Shown: piece by piece, positions 1 through 7,971 of the stretch
Layout: each line of letters opens with the position of its first letter
How positions within the stretch are numbered: position 1 is the stretch's first letter
Assembly: GCA_903909815.1 (NCBI GenBank)
Contig: CAIVXG010000229.1
Span: forward strand, 1 to 36,545
Source: an uncultured beta proteobacterium
GTDB taxonomy: Bacteria; Pseudomonadota; Gammaproteobacteria; Burkholderiales; Burkholderiaceae_C
DNA length: 36,545 bases
Direction: 5' to 3'
Notes under the pieces: model-generated
The model's input: only the letters and a program-made list of their open reading frames with translations
Told to the model about the DNA's origin: nothing
Database searches by the model: none
Translations under genes and position numbers: made by a program

Positions 1-26
1 TCAGCCGGGGCGATGGTGGTCTTCAT
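1..26 (-). CDS. Possible 5' end of a gene leaving the window
   Basis: On the minus strand an ATG at 26-24 opens a frame that runs off the left edge, reading MKTTIAPA. A GAGGA sequence lies nine bases upstream of this ATG, a loose but usable Shine-Dalgarno distance, and the preceding 120 bases hold no other convincing gene. Only eight codons are visible, so no family can be named and the reading could be chance. Confidence 0.3.
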
Positions 27-149
27 GCTGCGATGTCCTCACGATATGTTGCAGAATCACCCCTTCCGAATTGAGGGAGTGAAGGTGCAGAATAAATCGT
101 GTGACGGCTGGCGACTACTCCGCGTAGCGGCTTCGTCCAACCGACACGC

Positions 150-902
150 TCAGCCTGACACCCAACCCGCCAGCGTCACGCAGGCGATCAACACGGGCTG
201 GTGCAGCATGTAGTAGCTCAGGCTCCAGCGACCCAGAAATGTCAGGGGTGCGAAGGCCGTGGCCACACGCACGCGAAGCGCTTGCGGGTAGTGCCGCTGC
301 GCCCAGGTGCCGGCAACGAAGCCCCACAGCATGACACCCAGCCAAGGCACCAACGGAACGTAGTCTTCGGTGTTCGGCTTGCGGTTCACCAGGCCCAACC
401 AGTTCAGTCCCCGTTGATTCAAGAGATCACTCAAGGCACCCGAACCCATCACCTGCTGGGCGATGAACTTCGCCGCGATCAGGACGGCGCCGATAAGAAA
501 CAAGAGCAACAGCTGGCGCCTGGCCCATGGTGACATCCAGCGCAGCAACAGCAGCATCAGCGCCATCGCGTGTAGCACGCCAAAGTAGATGAAACTTTGT
601 GGAAACATCCAAAGCGAACCCAGCGTCACCAGCACGGCGCAGCCAGCGACTCGGGACCAGCGCCGCCAAAAGTGCGACCAGCCCTGTCCCTGCGCCACGG
701 CGACGGACTGCCCAAGACCGGCACAAAAGAGGAACAGGCTGACGATGGCACTGCGCTGCCAGGTCCAGAATGGATCGGAATAGAAGTCCTGTCGGATGAA
801 GCCGGCGTGGTTGAGGTCAAAGCAGAAATGAAACAGCGTCATCCAGACGATGGCGGCACCACGCAGGGCGTCGATTCCATCCAGCCGCTTGGTCAGTTGC
901 AT
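150..902 (-). CDS. DUF1624 / heparan-alpha-glucosaminide N-acetyltransferase-like membrane protein
   Basis: This is a polytopic inner-membrane protein of about 250 residues. It begins with a cytoplasmic stretch containing RLDGIDALRGAAIVWM, followed by a histidine-containing first membrane segment (LFHFCFDLNHAG), then five or six more hydrophobic segments, ending in a LSYYMLHQP stretch. That pattern is typical of DUF1624 (HGSNAT catalytic-like) proteins, thought to move acyl groups across the membrane onto sugars; the substrate here is unknown. I chose the ATG at 902 because homology starts there. The frame stays open to an ATG at 1016, but that extension reads through the terminator hairpin at 941-966 and looks non-protein-like. 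Neither start has a clear Shine-Dalgarno. The gene lies downstream of the phasin gene but is separated from it by a strong terminator. Confidence 0.8.
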   Translation of the reverse strand: MQLTKRLDGIDALRGAAIVWMTLFHFCFDLNHAGFIRQDFYSDPFWTWQRSAIVSLFLFCAGLGQSVAVAQGQGWSHFWRRWSRVAGCAVLVTLGSLWMFPQSFIYFGVLHAMALMLLLLRWMSPWARRQLLLLFLIGAVLIAAKFIAQQVMGSGALSDLLNQRGLNWLGLVNRKPNTEDYVPLVPWLGVMLWGFVAGTWAQRHYPQALRVRVATAFAPLTFLGRWSLSYYMLHQPVLIACVTLAGWVSG

Positions 903-934
903 AGTTTGAGTGCGCACGGCGGCGACGATAACCC

Positions 935-966
935 AAAAAAAAGGCCTCGTCTTGCGGCGAGGCCTT
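935..966 (-). terminator. Intrinsic terminator after phasin gene
   Basis: Read on the minus strand, AAGGCCTCG pairs with CGAGGCCTT (9 bp, plus-strand arms 941-949 and 958-966) around an 8-base loop, and is followed by eight uninterrupted T residues (942 to 935). This is a textbook Rho-independent terminator for the phasin transcript. Its T-run ends only 32 bases before the ATG of the next gene. Confidence 0.9.
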
Positions 967-1026
967 AAGGGATCCCTGAACCCTGAGGTTACGAAAGGAT
1001 CCGAGGAGACAATCATGAGCCGTTGT

Positions 1027-1067
1027 GGGACAGATCAAAGCTGCACGAAGTGAGCGTGCTCTGTCCT
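1027..1067. repeat. GGACAGA hairpin repeat, copy 1
   Basis: GGACAGA at 1028-1034 is exactly complementary to TCTGTCC at 1060-1066, and an inner pair, GCACG at 1043-1047 with CGTGC at 1055-1059, extends the stem. Read on the minus strand the right arm gives GGTTGAGGACAGAGC, identical over 15 bases to the copy at 8868-8913. It lies between the phasin stop and its terminator. Confidence 0.7.
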
Positions 1068-1085
1068 CAACCGACAATGGTGTGC

Positions 1086-1114
1086 GGGGCAGGCACTGAG
1101 CGTGCACTGTCCCC
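1086..1114. repeat. GGACAGA hairpin repeat, copy 2 (diverged)
   Basis: GGGG-CAG-GCAC (1086-1096) pairs with GTGC-CTG-CCCC (1102-1114) with single-base bulges, around the loop TGAGC. Minus-strand reading gives GTTGGGGACAGTGCACGCTC, a close relative of copy 1 only 20 bases away. It sits 12 bases beyond the phasin stop codon. Confidence 0.6.
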
Positions 1115-1125
1115 AACTGATCAAA

Positions 1126-1671
1126 TTAGCGCTTCTTGGCGGTTGTGGTCTTGGCCGCATTCACGGCGGTTGATGCCGCGGCGTTGAAGTTGGCTTCGGC
1201 CACATCAGACGCTTGCTTGACAGCCTTTTGCACCGATTCAAAAGCGTTGTTGGCGGCTGCCACAGCGCCCTTCATCACAGCCACGGCAGCTTCAGAGCCG
1301 GCGGGTGCGTTCTTGGCGACGTTGTCGACAGCGCCCATGAACTTGGCTTGGGCTTCAGCGGCCTGGCCTTCAAAGGCCTTCGTGAATTCGCTGCTGGTGC
1401 CGGTGGCGATGTCGTACAAGTGGCGGCTGTACGCTGCGGTCTTTTCAGCCAAGGGCTGGAGCAGGCCGGCTTGCAGGGCGAGCAACTCTTGTGCGTCTTT
1501 CACGCTCAGAACCGACTTGGTGTGGTTGGAGACTTCTTCCAGGGCGGCGCGCGATGCGGTCACGTTGAGTTCAACCAGCTTTTCCACGCCTTCGAAGGCC
1601 TTGGTGGTCAGACCAAACAGGGTTTCAACGTTGGCTTTGTGCGAGGCCATGACTTGTTCAGCGGTCAACAT
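1126..1671 (-). CDS. phaP: Phasin family protein
   Basis: This encodes a small amphipathic protein of 181 residues that coats polyhydroxyalkanoate granules in the cytoplasm and controls their number and size. It begins [20 protein letters not shown] and continues with alanine-rich helices containing [11 protein letters not shown] and an Ala/Lys-rich tail ending TTTAKKR, the usual phasin_2 layout. The start at 1671 is preceded by GGAGA six bases upstream; an in-frame ATG 48 bases further upstream lacks this and lies outside the family homology. A strong sigma70-like promoter and two PhaR-type palindromes lie upstream, so expression is probably repressed by PhaR until polymer accumulates. It is followed by two hairpin repeats and an intrinsic terminator, so it is probably monocistronic. 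No PHA synthase gene is in this window. Confidence 0.93.
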   Translation of the reverse strand: MLTAEQVMASHKANVETLFGLTTKAFEGVEKLVELNVTASRAALEEVSNHTKSVLSVKDAQELLALQAGLLQPLAEKTAAYSRHLYDIATGTSSEFTKAFEGQAAEAQAKFMGAVDNVAKNAPAGSEAAVAVMKGAVAAANNAFESVQKAVKQASDVAEANFNAAASTAVNAAKTTTAKKR

Positions 1672-1739
1672 ATTCAATTCTCCAATAGAGGGGTTTACAA
1701 AATATCTGCGCTGAAACACGGTTCATACCTGGCATATGG

Positions 1740-1751
1740 TGCAGTGCAGCA
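1740..1751 (-). promoter_or_regulatory. Candidate PhaR half-quality operator near transcription start
   Basis: The minus strand reads TGCTGCACTGCA, matching the CTGC-N3-GCAG motif reported for PhaR in Paracoccus with one mismatch. It falls just downstream of the predicted -10 box, where a bound repressor would block initiation. Confidence 0.5.
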
Positions 1752-1759
1752 TAGGTTGA

Positions 1760-1787
1760 AGTATAGGGTAATCACCGAGTCTTGCAA
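1760..1787 (-). promoter_or_regulatory. Predicted sigma70 promoter of the phasin gene
   Basis: On the minus strand TTGCAA (plus positions 1787-1782) is followed after 16 bases by TATACT (1765-1760). Both are close to consensus. The predicted start of transcription is about 80 bases upstream of the phasin ATG. Confidence 0.65.
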
Positions 1788-1794
1788 GCCTTTG

Positions 1795-1811
1795 TTGCTG
1801 CAATGCAGCAA
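1795..1811. promoter_or_regulatory. Perfect palindrome, candidate PhaR operator
   Basis: TTGCTGCAATGCAGCAA is a perfect 8-bp inverted repeat around one central base and contains the exact motif CTGC-N3-GCAG. It lies just upstream of the predicted -35 box of the phasin promoter. PhaR is the established repressor of phasin genes in PHA-forming bacteria; its gene is not in this window. Confidence 0.6.
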
Positions 1812-1898
1812 ATTAGAGGAACTTTTCTAGAAGACTGAACAATCCCTATTTGTCATGCCTGTGTCTTGGGGTGGGCGCCGGGCTGGCAGAATCCCCCC

Positions 1899-2345
1899 AT
1901 GACTTCAAACGCAAACGGCAAGCCCTTGGCGAGACCACGCGCCGACTACCGGGTCTTTCGAACCCTGAGCACGCGCTGGATGGACAACGACGCCTATGGT
2001 CATGTCAACAACGTCGTCTACTACAGCTGGTTTGACACGGCGGTCAATGCCCATCTGATCGAGCACGGTGCCCTTGACGTGCAACAGGGCACAGTCATCG
2101 GTCTGGTGGTGGAAACACAGTGCAACTATTTTTCGCCGCTGGCTTTTCCTCAGACGGTGGAGGCGGGGATACGCGTGGCGCGGCTGGGTCTGTCCAGCGT
2201 GCGCTACGAGGTCGCGCTCTTTGCGCATGGCGAGGTGCTTTGCGCCGCCCGAGGGCATTTTGTCCACGTCTATGTGGATCGAGTTAGTCGCCGCCCGGTG
2301 GCATTGCCCGAAAAACTGAAAGCCGTATTGGAACCCTTGCTATGA
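1899..2345 (+). CDS. Acyl-CoA thioesterase, 4-hydroxybenzoyl-CoA thioesterase type
   Basis: This is a 148-residue single hotdog-fold enzyme expected to hydrolyse acyl-CoA thioesters in the cytoplasm. The signature [20 protein letters not shown] (residues 25-44) is the FcbC/YbgC-type active-site loop; the aspartate before AYGHVNN (D31) is the expected catalytic residue. The length is normal for the family. The ATG at 1899 is chosen because homology begins shortly after; the upstream in-frame codons look non-coding and there is no good Shine-Dalgarno for either choice. Its TGA stop overlaps the ATG of the next small ORF by ATGA, so it is probably the first gene of a thioesterase-small ORF-pncB operon. 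The natural acyl substrate cannot be told from sequence. Confidence 0.85.
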   Translation: MTSNANGKPLARPRADYRVFRTLSTRWMDNDAYGHVNNVVYYSWFDTAVNAHLIEHGALDVQQGTVIGLVVETQCNYFSPLAFPQTVEAGIRVARLGLSSVRYEVALFAHGEVLCAARGHFVHVYVDRVSRRPVALPEKLKAVLEPLL

Positions 2346-2473
2346 ATACTTCTGAAGTGGACTGCGCGAGCCGAAGCCGCATCTCGGCCCGTGCCGATCT
2401 GGAGTTGACCAAGCAATACCGCGACGAATACGAGTGGACGGGTACACCCACGGGCTGGAGTGACCCAGCATGA
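2342..2473 (+). CDS. Small 43-residue ORF coupled to pncB
   Basis: This short frame encodes 43 residues starting [10 protein letters not shown] and ending TGWSDPA. Its ATG overlaps the thioesterase stop (ATGA at 2342-2345) and its TGA overlaps the pncB ATG (ATGA at 2470-2473), so it fills the interval exactly. About 28 of 42 internal codons end in G or C, in line with neighbouring genes. It is hydrophilic, mixed in charge, with no signal peptide or membrane segment and one cysteine. The GGAG that would serve pncB is inside it, so translation of the two would be coupled. I recognise no family. It may be a real microprotein or simply a translated leader that couples pncB to the upstream gene. 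Confidence 0.55.
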   Translation: MNTSEVDCASRSRISARADLELTKQYRDEYEWTGTPTGWSDPA

Positions 2474-3684
2474 TCATCACCAGTCTGCTCGACACCGACC
2501 TGTACAAATTCACCATGATGCAGGTGGTGCTGCATCAGTTTCCGGGTGCTCAGGTCGAGTATCGCTTCAAGTGCCGCAATGCGGGGGCGCAACTGGCGCC
2601 CTACGTGCAGGAGATTCGCGAGGAAATCCGCGCCCTGTGTAGCCTGCAGTTTCAGGAATCGGAGCTGGCCTATCTGCGCTCCATGCGTTTTATCAAGAGC
2701 GACTTTGTTGATTTCCTGGGCCTGTTTCGGCTGAACGAGAAGTACATCACCGTCACGGCGCGGGCCAGCGGCGAAATTGACATCACGATCCAGGGCCCAT
2801 GGCTGCACACCATCCTTTTCGAAGTGCCGGTGCTGGCGATCGTGAACGAAGTCTACTTTCGCAACATCCAAAGGCTGCCGGACTTTGCCTTGGGCCGGGA
2901 ACGCCTGGACACCAAGATTGCGCTGCTGCGTGGCCCTGAGCTGGCCGAACTCAAGATCGCCGACTACGGCACGCGCAGGCGCTTTTCGCGCGCCTGGCAC
3001 GAAGAGGTGTTGCGCGTGCTGGCGACGCGACTCGGGACCACCCACAGTCCGGGCAACGACGCGGCGGGCCAGTTTGCTGGCACCAGCAACGTCTGGTTTG
3101 CCTGGAAGTTGGGCCTGACGCCATTGGGCACGATGGCGCACGAGTACCTGCAAGCCTGCCAGGCGCTGGGCCCGCGGCTGCGCGACAGCCAGGTGTTTGC
3201 GTTCGAGTCCTGGGCCAAGGAGTACCGCGGCGACTTGGGCATCGCGCTCTCCGATGTCTACGGCATGAGCGCGTTCCTGCGCGACTTCGACATGTACTTC
3301 TGCAAGCTCTTTGACGGCGCACGTCATGACAGCGGCGACCCTTTTGCCTGGGGCGAGCGCCTGATCGAGCACTACCGCCAAAACCGCGTCGACCCCAGGA
3401 CCAAGACACTGATCTTCAGCGACAGCCTGACGGTGCCACGCACAATCGAGCTGTATCAGCAGTTTCGCGGCCGCTGCCAGTTGGCGTTTGGCATCGGCAC
3501 GAATCTGACCAATGATCTGGGCGACCCACCGGCTCATGTGCCGCTGCAAATCGTCATCAAGATGACGCGCTGCAACGGGCAGCCCGTGGCCAAGCTGTCC
3601 GACACGCCATCGAAGAACATGTGCGAGGATGAAAAGTACCTGGCCTATCTGCGCCAGGTGTTTGACATCGATCAGCCCGGATAA
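2470..3684 (+). CDS. pncB: Nicotinate phosphoribosyltransferase
   Basis: This 404-residue cytoplasmic enzyme joins nicotinate and PRPP to give nicotinate mononucleotide, the entry step of NAD salvage, with ATP hydrolysis. The opening [14 protein letters not shown] is the family signature. DYGTRRRFS (166-174) is the phosphate-binding region, [22 protein letters not shown] (205-226) contains the histidine (H224) equivalent to the autophosphorylated His219 of the E. coli enzyme, and FSDSL lies near the C-terminus. The length matches E. coli PncB (400). The start ATG overlaps the stop of the preceding small ORF, and GGAG lies nine bases upstream inside that ORF. Confidence 0.96.
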   Translation: MIITSLLDTDLYKFTMMQVVLHQFPGAQVEYRFKCRNAGAQLAPYVQEIREEIRALCSLQFQESELAYLRSMRFIKSDFVDFLGLFRLNEKYITVTARASGEIDITIQGPWLHTILFEVPVLAIVNEVYFRNIQRLPDFALGRERLDTKIALLRGPELAELKIADYGTRRRFSRAWHEEVLRVLATRLGTTHSPGNDAAGQFAGTSNVWFAWKLGLTPLGTMAHEYLQACQALGPRLRDSQVFAFESWAKEYRGDLGIALSDVYGMSAFLRDFDMYFCKLFDGARHDSGDPFAWGERLIEHYRQNRVDPRTKTLIFSDSLTVPRTIELYQQFRGRCQLAFGIGTNLTNDLGDPPAHVPLQIVIKMTRCNGQPVAKLSDTPSKNMCEDEKYLAYLRQVFDIDQPG

Positions 3685-3730
3685 TCACCCACCCGCTCTT
3701 GCGTTTCCTCCCTTATTCAGGACTATCCCC

Positions 3731-5014
3731 ATGCTGACCGCCCTGGTAGTTATCTTTGTTTTGGCCTACGCCGCGATCGCGCTGGAGCACCCGCTCAAGG
3801 TGAACAAGTCGGCCACCGCCCTCGTCGGCGCCGGGCTGCTCTGGACGGTGTACGCACTGGCGGGCGGGCAGGGCGCGGCGGTGTCGGTGCAACTCGGAGA
3901 TTCGCTCATGAGCACGGCGCAGATCGTGTTCTTCCTGATGGGCGCGATGACGATTGTGGAGGTGGTGGATGCGCACAACGGCTTCGAGGTGATCACCTCG
4001 CGCATCAAGACCACACGGTTGTCGTCGTTGATGTGGCTAGTGGGCTTTGTCACCTTTTTCCTCAGCTCCATCCTGGACAACCTGACCACGGCCATCGTCA
4101 TGGTTTCGCTCATGAAGAAGTTGCTGGACCAACATGAAGACCGCCTGTTCTTTGCCGGCATCATCGTGATTGCGGCCAACGCGGGCGGCGCCTGGACGCC
4201 GATCGGCGACGTAACCACCACCATGCTTTGGATCGGTGGCCAGATCACCACCCTGTCCATCATGACCAGCCTCTTCATTCCATCCATGGTGAATCTGCTG
4301 GTGCCTTTGGCGATGACAGCGTACATACTGCGTGGCCGCGAGGTGGTATCCCCGGCGCGTATGGAGGTCGATGCGCGCCTTGCGACAACGCCGTTCGAAC
4401 GCAACCTGATGTTCTTCCTCGGGTTGGGCACGCTGGTCGCGGTGCCGGCCTTCAAGACCGTGACGCAATTGCCGCCGTTCATGGGCATCCTGTTCGGACT
4501 GGGAATCCTTTGGCTTGTGGGCGATCTGGTGCATCGACGCAAGGAAGACGAGGCCAAGGAGCATCTGACGCTGGTGCGCGCACTCAAGCGCATCGACATG
4601 AGCTCGGTCGTGTTCTTCATCGGCATCCTGCTGGCGGTGGCAGCACTGGAGCACACGCACATCCTGTCAGCGCTGGCCCAGTGGCTGGACCGCACCGTCG
4701 GTCGCCAGGACGTCATCGTGATCATCATCGGGCTGGTGAGTGCGGTCGTGGACAACGTGCCGCTGCTGGCCGCGTCCATGGGGATGTACAGCCTGGCGCA
4801 GTATCCGGCGGACCACTTCCTGTGGGAGTTTCTGGCCTACTGCGCGGGCACCGGTGGCTCGATCCTGATCATCGGCTCCGCCGCGGGTGTGGCAGCGATG
4901 GGGCTGGAGAAGATTCACTTCTTCTGGTACGTGAAAAAGATCAGCGGACTGGCCCTGGTCGGCTATCTGGCGGGAGCGGCTTGCTACGTCGTCCAGTACC
5001 GGTTGCTGCACTGA
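3731..5014 (+). CDS. nhaD: Na+/H+ antiporter, NhaD family
   Basis: This 427-residue inner-membrane protein has about twelve hydrophobic segments. The stretch FFLSSILDNLTTAIVMVSLM and the following AANAGGAWTPIGDVTTTMLW are hallmarks of the NhaD branch of the ion transporter superfamily; the C-terminal half has the matching pair VDNVPLLAA and GTGGSILIIGSAAGVAAM. NhaD proteins exchange cytoplasmic sodium or lithium for protons and support salt and alkali tolerance. The ATG at 3731 is preceded by AGGA eight bases upstream; the longer frame begins inside pncB and is not used. It follows pncB by 46 bases and may be read through from it, but no functional link is evident. Confidence 0.9.
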   Translation: MLTALVVIFVLAYAAIALEHPLKVNKSATALVGAGLLWTVYALAGGQGAAVSVQLGDSLMSTAQIVFFLMGAMTIVEVVDAHNGFEVITSRIKTTRLSSLMWLVGFVTFFLSSILDNLTTAIVMVSLMKKLLDQHEDRLFFAGIIVIAANAGGAWTPIGDVTTTMLWIGGQITTLSIMTSLFIPSMVNLLVPLAMTAYILRGREVVSPARMEVDARLATTPFERNLMFFLGLGTLVAVPAFKTVTQLPPFMGILFGLGILWLVGDLVHRRKEDEAKEHLTLVRALKRIDMSSVVFFIGILLAVAALEHTHILSALAQWLDRTVGRQDVIVIIIGLVSAVVDNVPLLAASMGMYSLAQYPADHFLWEFLAYCAGTGGSILIIGSAAGVAAMGLEKIHFFWYVKKISGLALVGYLAGAACYVVQYRLLH

Positions 5015-5080
5015 GTGCTGACGCGCCCCGGTGTTCCGACAGCGCCATACGATTTATAGCTTTTAGCCAAGGTGATTCCG

Positions 5081-6049
5081 ATGAAACCCCAGATTTTGGT
5101 CGCGCGTGAGATATTTCCTGACGTGCTGGCGCGCCTGGCGCAGCATTTCGAGGTGGAATCAAACCAGCTTGACGAGAGCTGGAATGCAGCGCAAATCAGT
5201 GCCAGGCTGCAGGGCAAGTGGGGCATCCTGACCATGGCCGGCGAACGCATCGACGCCGGCTTGCTCGCGGCCTGTCCTGGGCTGAAGATCTGCGCCAACA
5301 TGGCCGTGGGCTACAACAACTTCGACCTGGCCGCGATGAGCGCCGCAGGAGTGCTGGCCACCAACACGCCCGACGTATTGACCGAAACCACGGCCGATTT
5401 CGGCTTTGCGCTGCTGATGGCGACGGCGCGGCGTATCAGCGAGAGCGAGCGCTTCTTGCGCAGCGGTCAGTGGAAGAAATGGCGCTACGACATGTTTGCC
5501 GGGACCGATATCCACGGCAGCACACTGGCCATCCTGGGCATGGGTCGCATCGGTCAGGGTATAGCGCGCCGCGGCGCACTGGGCTTTGGCATGAAGGTGA
5601 TCTATCACAACCGCACGCGCCTGGACGCTGCCACCGAGGCCCAATGCCAGGCGCGCTATGTGGGCAAGGAAGAACTGCTCGCGAGCGCCGATCACCTGGT
5701 GTTGGTGCTGCCTTATTCGCCGGCCTCGCATCACGCCATAGGCGGCGCAGAACTGGCCTTGATGAAGCCCACGGCGACGCTGGTGAACATCGCGCGCGGC
5801 GGCATCGTAGACGATGTGGCACTGGCATCGGCACTGGCCGCTGGCAGACTCGCAGCCGCCGGCCTGGACGTATTCGAAGGCGAGCCCGTGGTCCATCCCG
5901 ACTTGCTGGCACTGCGCAACGTGGTCCTGACCCCGCACATCGCCAGTGCCAGCGTGCCCACGCGCCTGGCCATGGCGAACCTGGCGGCCGACAACCTGAT
6001 CGCCTTCTGGACCCAGGGTAAGGCGCTGACTCCGCTGAACGCGACGTAG
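5081..6049 (+). CDS. D-2-hydroxyacid dehydrogenase (glyoxylate/hydroxypyruvate reductase type)
   Basis: This 322-residue enzyme uses NAD(P)H to reduce 2-keto acids such as glyoxylate or hydroxypyruvate to D-2-hydroxy acids, or the reverse. Rossmann motif GMGRIG is at 153-158. The catalytic triad is visible as R239 (NIARGG), E268 (FEGEP) and H286 (LTPHIAS). The N-terminal substrate domain contains MAVGYNNFD, typical of the GyaR/GhrB branch. The ATG at 5081 has AAGG about seven bases upstream; a GTG three codons earlier is possible. The precise substrate is uncertain. The gene is immediately followed by an 85-bp repeat element. Confidence 0.9.
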   Translation: MKPQILVAREIFPDVLARLAQHFEVESNQLDESWNAAQISARLQGKWGILTMAGERIDAGLLAACPGLKICANMAVGYNNFDLAAMSAAGVLATNTPDVLTETTADFGFALLMATARRISESERFLRSGQWKKWRYDMFAGTDIHGSTLAILGMGRIGQGIARRGALGFGMKVIYHNRTRLDAATEAQCQARYVGKEELLASADHLVLVLPYSPASHHAIGGAELALMKPTATLVNIARGGIVDDVALASALAAGRLAAAGLDVFEGEPVVHPDLLALRNVVLTPHIASASVPTRLAMANLAADNLIAFWTQGKALTPLNAT

Positions 6050-6051
6050 TC

Positions 6052-6163
6052 CGTCATTGTGAGCATAGCGTGGCAATCCACGTATTTTCGTGGTGCGCCA
6101 AGATGGATCGCCACGGCCTGCGGCCTCGCGACGACGGGGGAATGTATGTGCCTCCCGATGACG
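6052..6163. repeat. 85-bp palindromic element plus one 27-bp tail unit
   Basis: Positions 6052-6136 form an 85-bp element beginning CGTCATTGTGAG and ending CTCGCGACGACG, with inner inverted segments GTGGCAATCCA and TGGATCGCCAC. The same element with the same length recurs at 36153-36237 and 36432-36516. The next 27 bases (6137-6163) match the tandem unit of 36238-36399 at about 20 positions, ending CCGATGACG. It starts two bases after the dehydrogenase stop codon. Confidence 0.8.
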
Positions 6164-6189
6164 ATTTCATCATCGGCGCAAAGGAGGAA

Positions 6190-7086
6190 CTACAAGCGCA
6201 GTTCCCGCGGGCTCTCGAAGAGTCGCGGCTGTCCCGTGACCGGGTCCACAAACGCGATAGATTTGGCCAGCAACTGCAACGGCCTGTTCCAGTCGTCGCT
6301 CTCGTCCTGGGCGCGTCGCACATTCGGGTAGTAGGGGTCGTTTTCCAGCGCCAGACCCAGAGCGGCCATGTGCACCCGCAACTGGTGTTTTTGGCCGGTA
6401 TGGGGCAGCAATCGGTAACGCGCACGCGCGCCCTGAACTTCCAGCACCTGGATTTCGGTGTGCGCGTTGGCGGCACCCGGCGCCTCGCACTGACGAAAGA
6501 AGGGCTCACCGCGCACGATGCGGCTGAGCCGGGTTTGCGGAAAGTTCAGTTCGGCGCGCCAGAGCGCGAGCGCCTGATAGGTTTTTTGCACGGCGTGCTG
6601 CCGAAACAGCGCGTGGTAGGCATCGCGCTGCGCTGGTTGCACGCAAAAGACCACCACGCCCGCGGTCTCGCGGTCGATGCGGTGAATCGGCTGCAGCGCA
6701 TCGATCTGCAACCGGCGTTTCAGGCGCACCTGCAACGCCTCCTGCACGTAGCCGCCACCGGCGGTGACGGGCAGGAAATGCGGCTTGTCCGCCACCACCA
6801 GTTGCTCGTCCTGGAACAGGATCACTTCTTCGAAGGGAATTCTCGGCTCGTGCGCCAGGCTCCGGTAATAGTAGAGCCGGACATGGGGTCGATAGACCCG
6901 CTCGGGCGTGACGGCTACGCCGAATTCGTCTACCACTTCGAACGCTGCCAGTCGGCGCAGCCATTCCTGGTGCGCGATGCCGCCGAAACGCTGCAACAAA
7001 AAGTCCAGCATCGTGGGCCAGTTCCCTGGAGGCAGCGACACGCAACTGGGTGCGACCCCGTCGCGGGTGGCCAGGGGGATGTTCAT
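6190..7086 (-). CDS. RluA-family pseudouridine synthase
   Basis: This 298-residue enzyme should convert a uridine in rRNA or tRNA to pseudouridine. An S4-like RNA-binding region occupies about residues 24-75. The catalytic motif is [10 protein letters not shown] with the nucleophilic aspartate at D138. [19 protein letters not shown] is the conserved C-terminal motif of RluA-type enzymes. The combination resembles the RluC/RluA subgroup, but the target uridine cannot be assigned. Its ATG overlaps the trmB stop by ATGA (7083-7086), so it is translationally coupled as the last gene of a gluQ-trmB-synthase RNA-modification operon. The 85-bp repeat lies just past its 3' end. Confidence 0.88.
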   Translation of the reverse strand: MNIPLATRDGVAPSCVSLPPGNWPTMLDFLLQRFGGIAHQEWLRRLAAFEVVDEFGVAVTPERVYRPHVRLYYYRSLAHEPRIPFEEVILFQDEQLVVADKPHFLPVTAGGGYVQEALQVRLKRRLQIDALQPIHRIDRETAGVVVFCVQPAQRDAYHALFRQHAVQKTYQALALWRAELNFPQTRLSRIVRGEPFFRQCEAPGAANAHTEIQVLEVQGARARYRLLPHTGQKHQLRVHMAALGLALENDPYYPNVRRAQDESDDWNRPLQLLAKSIAFVDPVTGQPRLFESPRELRL

Positions 7087-7898
7087 TTTCTGCGGAACAC
7101 GATGTCCCAGACGCCATGGCCCAGCTTGATGCCGCGATTTTCAAACTTGGTGAGAGGGCGGTAGGATGGCTTGGGGGCAAAGCCATCAGCGGTGTTTATC
7201 AACAGCGGTTCGGCACTCAGGACCTCCAATATCTGCTCGGCGTAGGGTTGCCAGTCGGTGGCACAGTGCAGATAGCCGCCGGGCTTGAGTCGTGCGGCCA
7301 GCTTGGCGATCAGCGGCGCCTGAATCAGCCGACGCTTGGTGTGCCGCTTCTTGTGCCACGGGTCCGGAAAGAAGATGTGCGCACCGTCCAGCCCCTGGTC
7401 GGGCGCGCCCTCGCTCCAGACGGCAAGCATGTGGTCGATGACTTCCACGGCGTCGTGCGCCAGGATGCGGATGTTGCGCAAGTCCGTTTCCCCGATGCGC
7501 TTGAGCAGCGCTCCCACACCGGGCTCGTGCACTTCGCAACAGAGAAAGTCTTTCTGCGGCAACAAGGCTGCGATCTGGGCCGTCGCCTCGCCCATGCCGA
7601 AGCCGATCTCCAGGATGGTTTCGCGCTGCCCGCTGAGTCGGGCATTGGCTTCTTCGGAGCCGGCAGTTTCAGCAAACGCCGAGCGCAGATCCAGCGTGCT
7701 GCCGGTGTAGGGAAGAACATAGCGCGGGCCCAGGTCCAGCACCGCCTTGGCCTGGCCCGTGGTGGTGCGACCGGCCCGGCGCACAAAGCTGCGGATCGCC
7801 TTTGGGAATGCGACGGCGCTGGGCACTCCCGAGGGGCGCGGTGTCGCCTGGAACGGCGTATCAGGGGGCACGGAGGATGTGATTGGTTCTTGTCCCAT
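7083..7898 (-). CDS. trmB: tRNA (guanine-N7-)-methyltransferase
   Basis: This enzyme methylates G46 in the tRNA variable loop with S-adenosylmethionine. [11 protein letters not shown] is the SAM-binding loop, and [16 protein letters not shown] is the diagnostic TrmB motif containing the catalytic aspartate. The C-terminal [20 protein letters not shown] is also typical. The start at 7898 gives 271 residues; an in-frame ATG at 7931 would add 11. Neither has a clear Shine-Dalgarno, so the choice is uncertain. It lies between gluQ, about 70 bases upstream, and the pseudouridine synthase, with which it overlaps by four bases; all three genes act on RNA. Confidence 0.94.
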   Translation of the reverse strand: MGQEPITSSVPPDTPFQATPRPSGVPSAVAFPKAIRSFVRRAGRTTTGQAKAVLDLGPRYVLPYTGSTLDLRSAFAETAGSEEANARLSGQRETILEIGFGMGEATAQIAALLPQKDFLCCEVHEPGVGALLKRIGETDLRNIRILAHDAVEVIDHMLAVWSEGAPDQGLDGAHIFFPDPWHKKRHTKRRLIQAPLIAKLAARLKPGGYLHCATDWQPYAEQILEVLSAEPLLINTADGFAPKPSYRPLTKFENRGIKLGHGVWDIVFRRK

Positions 7899-7971
7899 GG
7901 TGGGTGGCGTAGCGCAAGCTGGAGAGGCCATGTCGGCGGTGCCCGATTATCGTTGTCCGCCGAGTTGGCAG

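Noticed and set aside
13-213. 66-residue plus-strand frame at the left edge
   Set aside because: No Shine-Dalgarno, composition unlike a protein, and it overlaps the end of the acyltransferase gene on the other strand.
1136-1830. Long plus-strand frames opposite the phasin gene
   Set aside because: They mirror the alanine-rich phasin codons and show no recognisable motif; high GC keeps antisense frames open.
2284-3549. 421-residue minus-strand frame opposite pncB
   Set aside because: It is antisense to a clear pncB gene along nearly its whole length and has no domain or start signal.
6070-7164. 364-residue plus-strand frame opposite the pseudouridine synthase
   Set aside because: Antisense shadow of a gene with intact catalytic motifs; it begins inside the repeat element.
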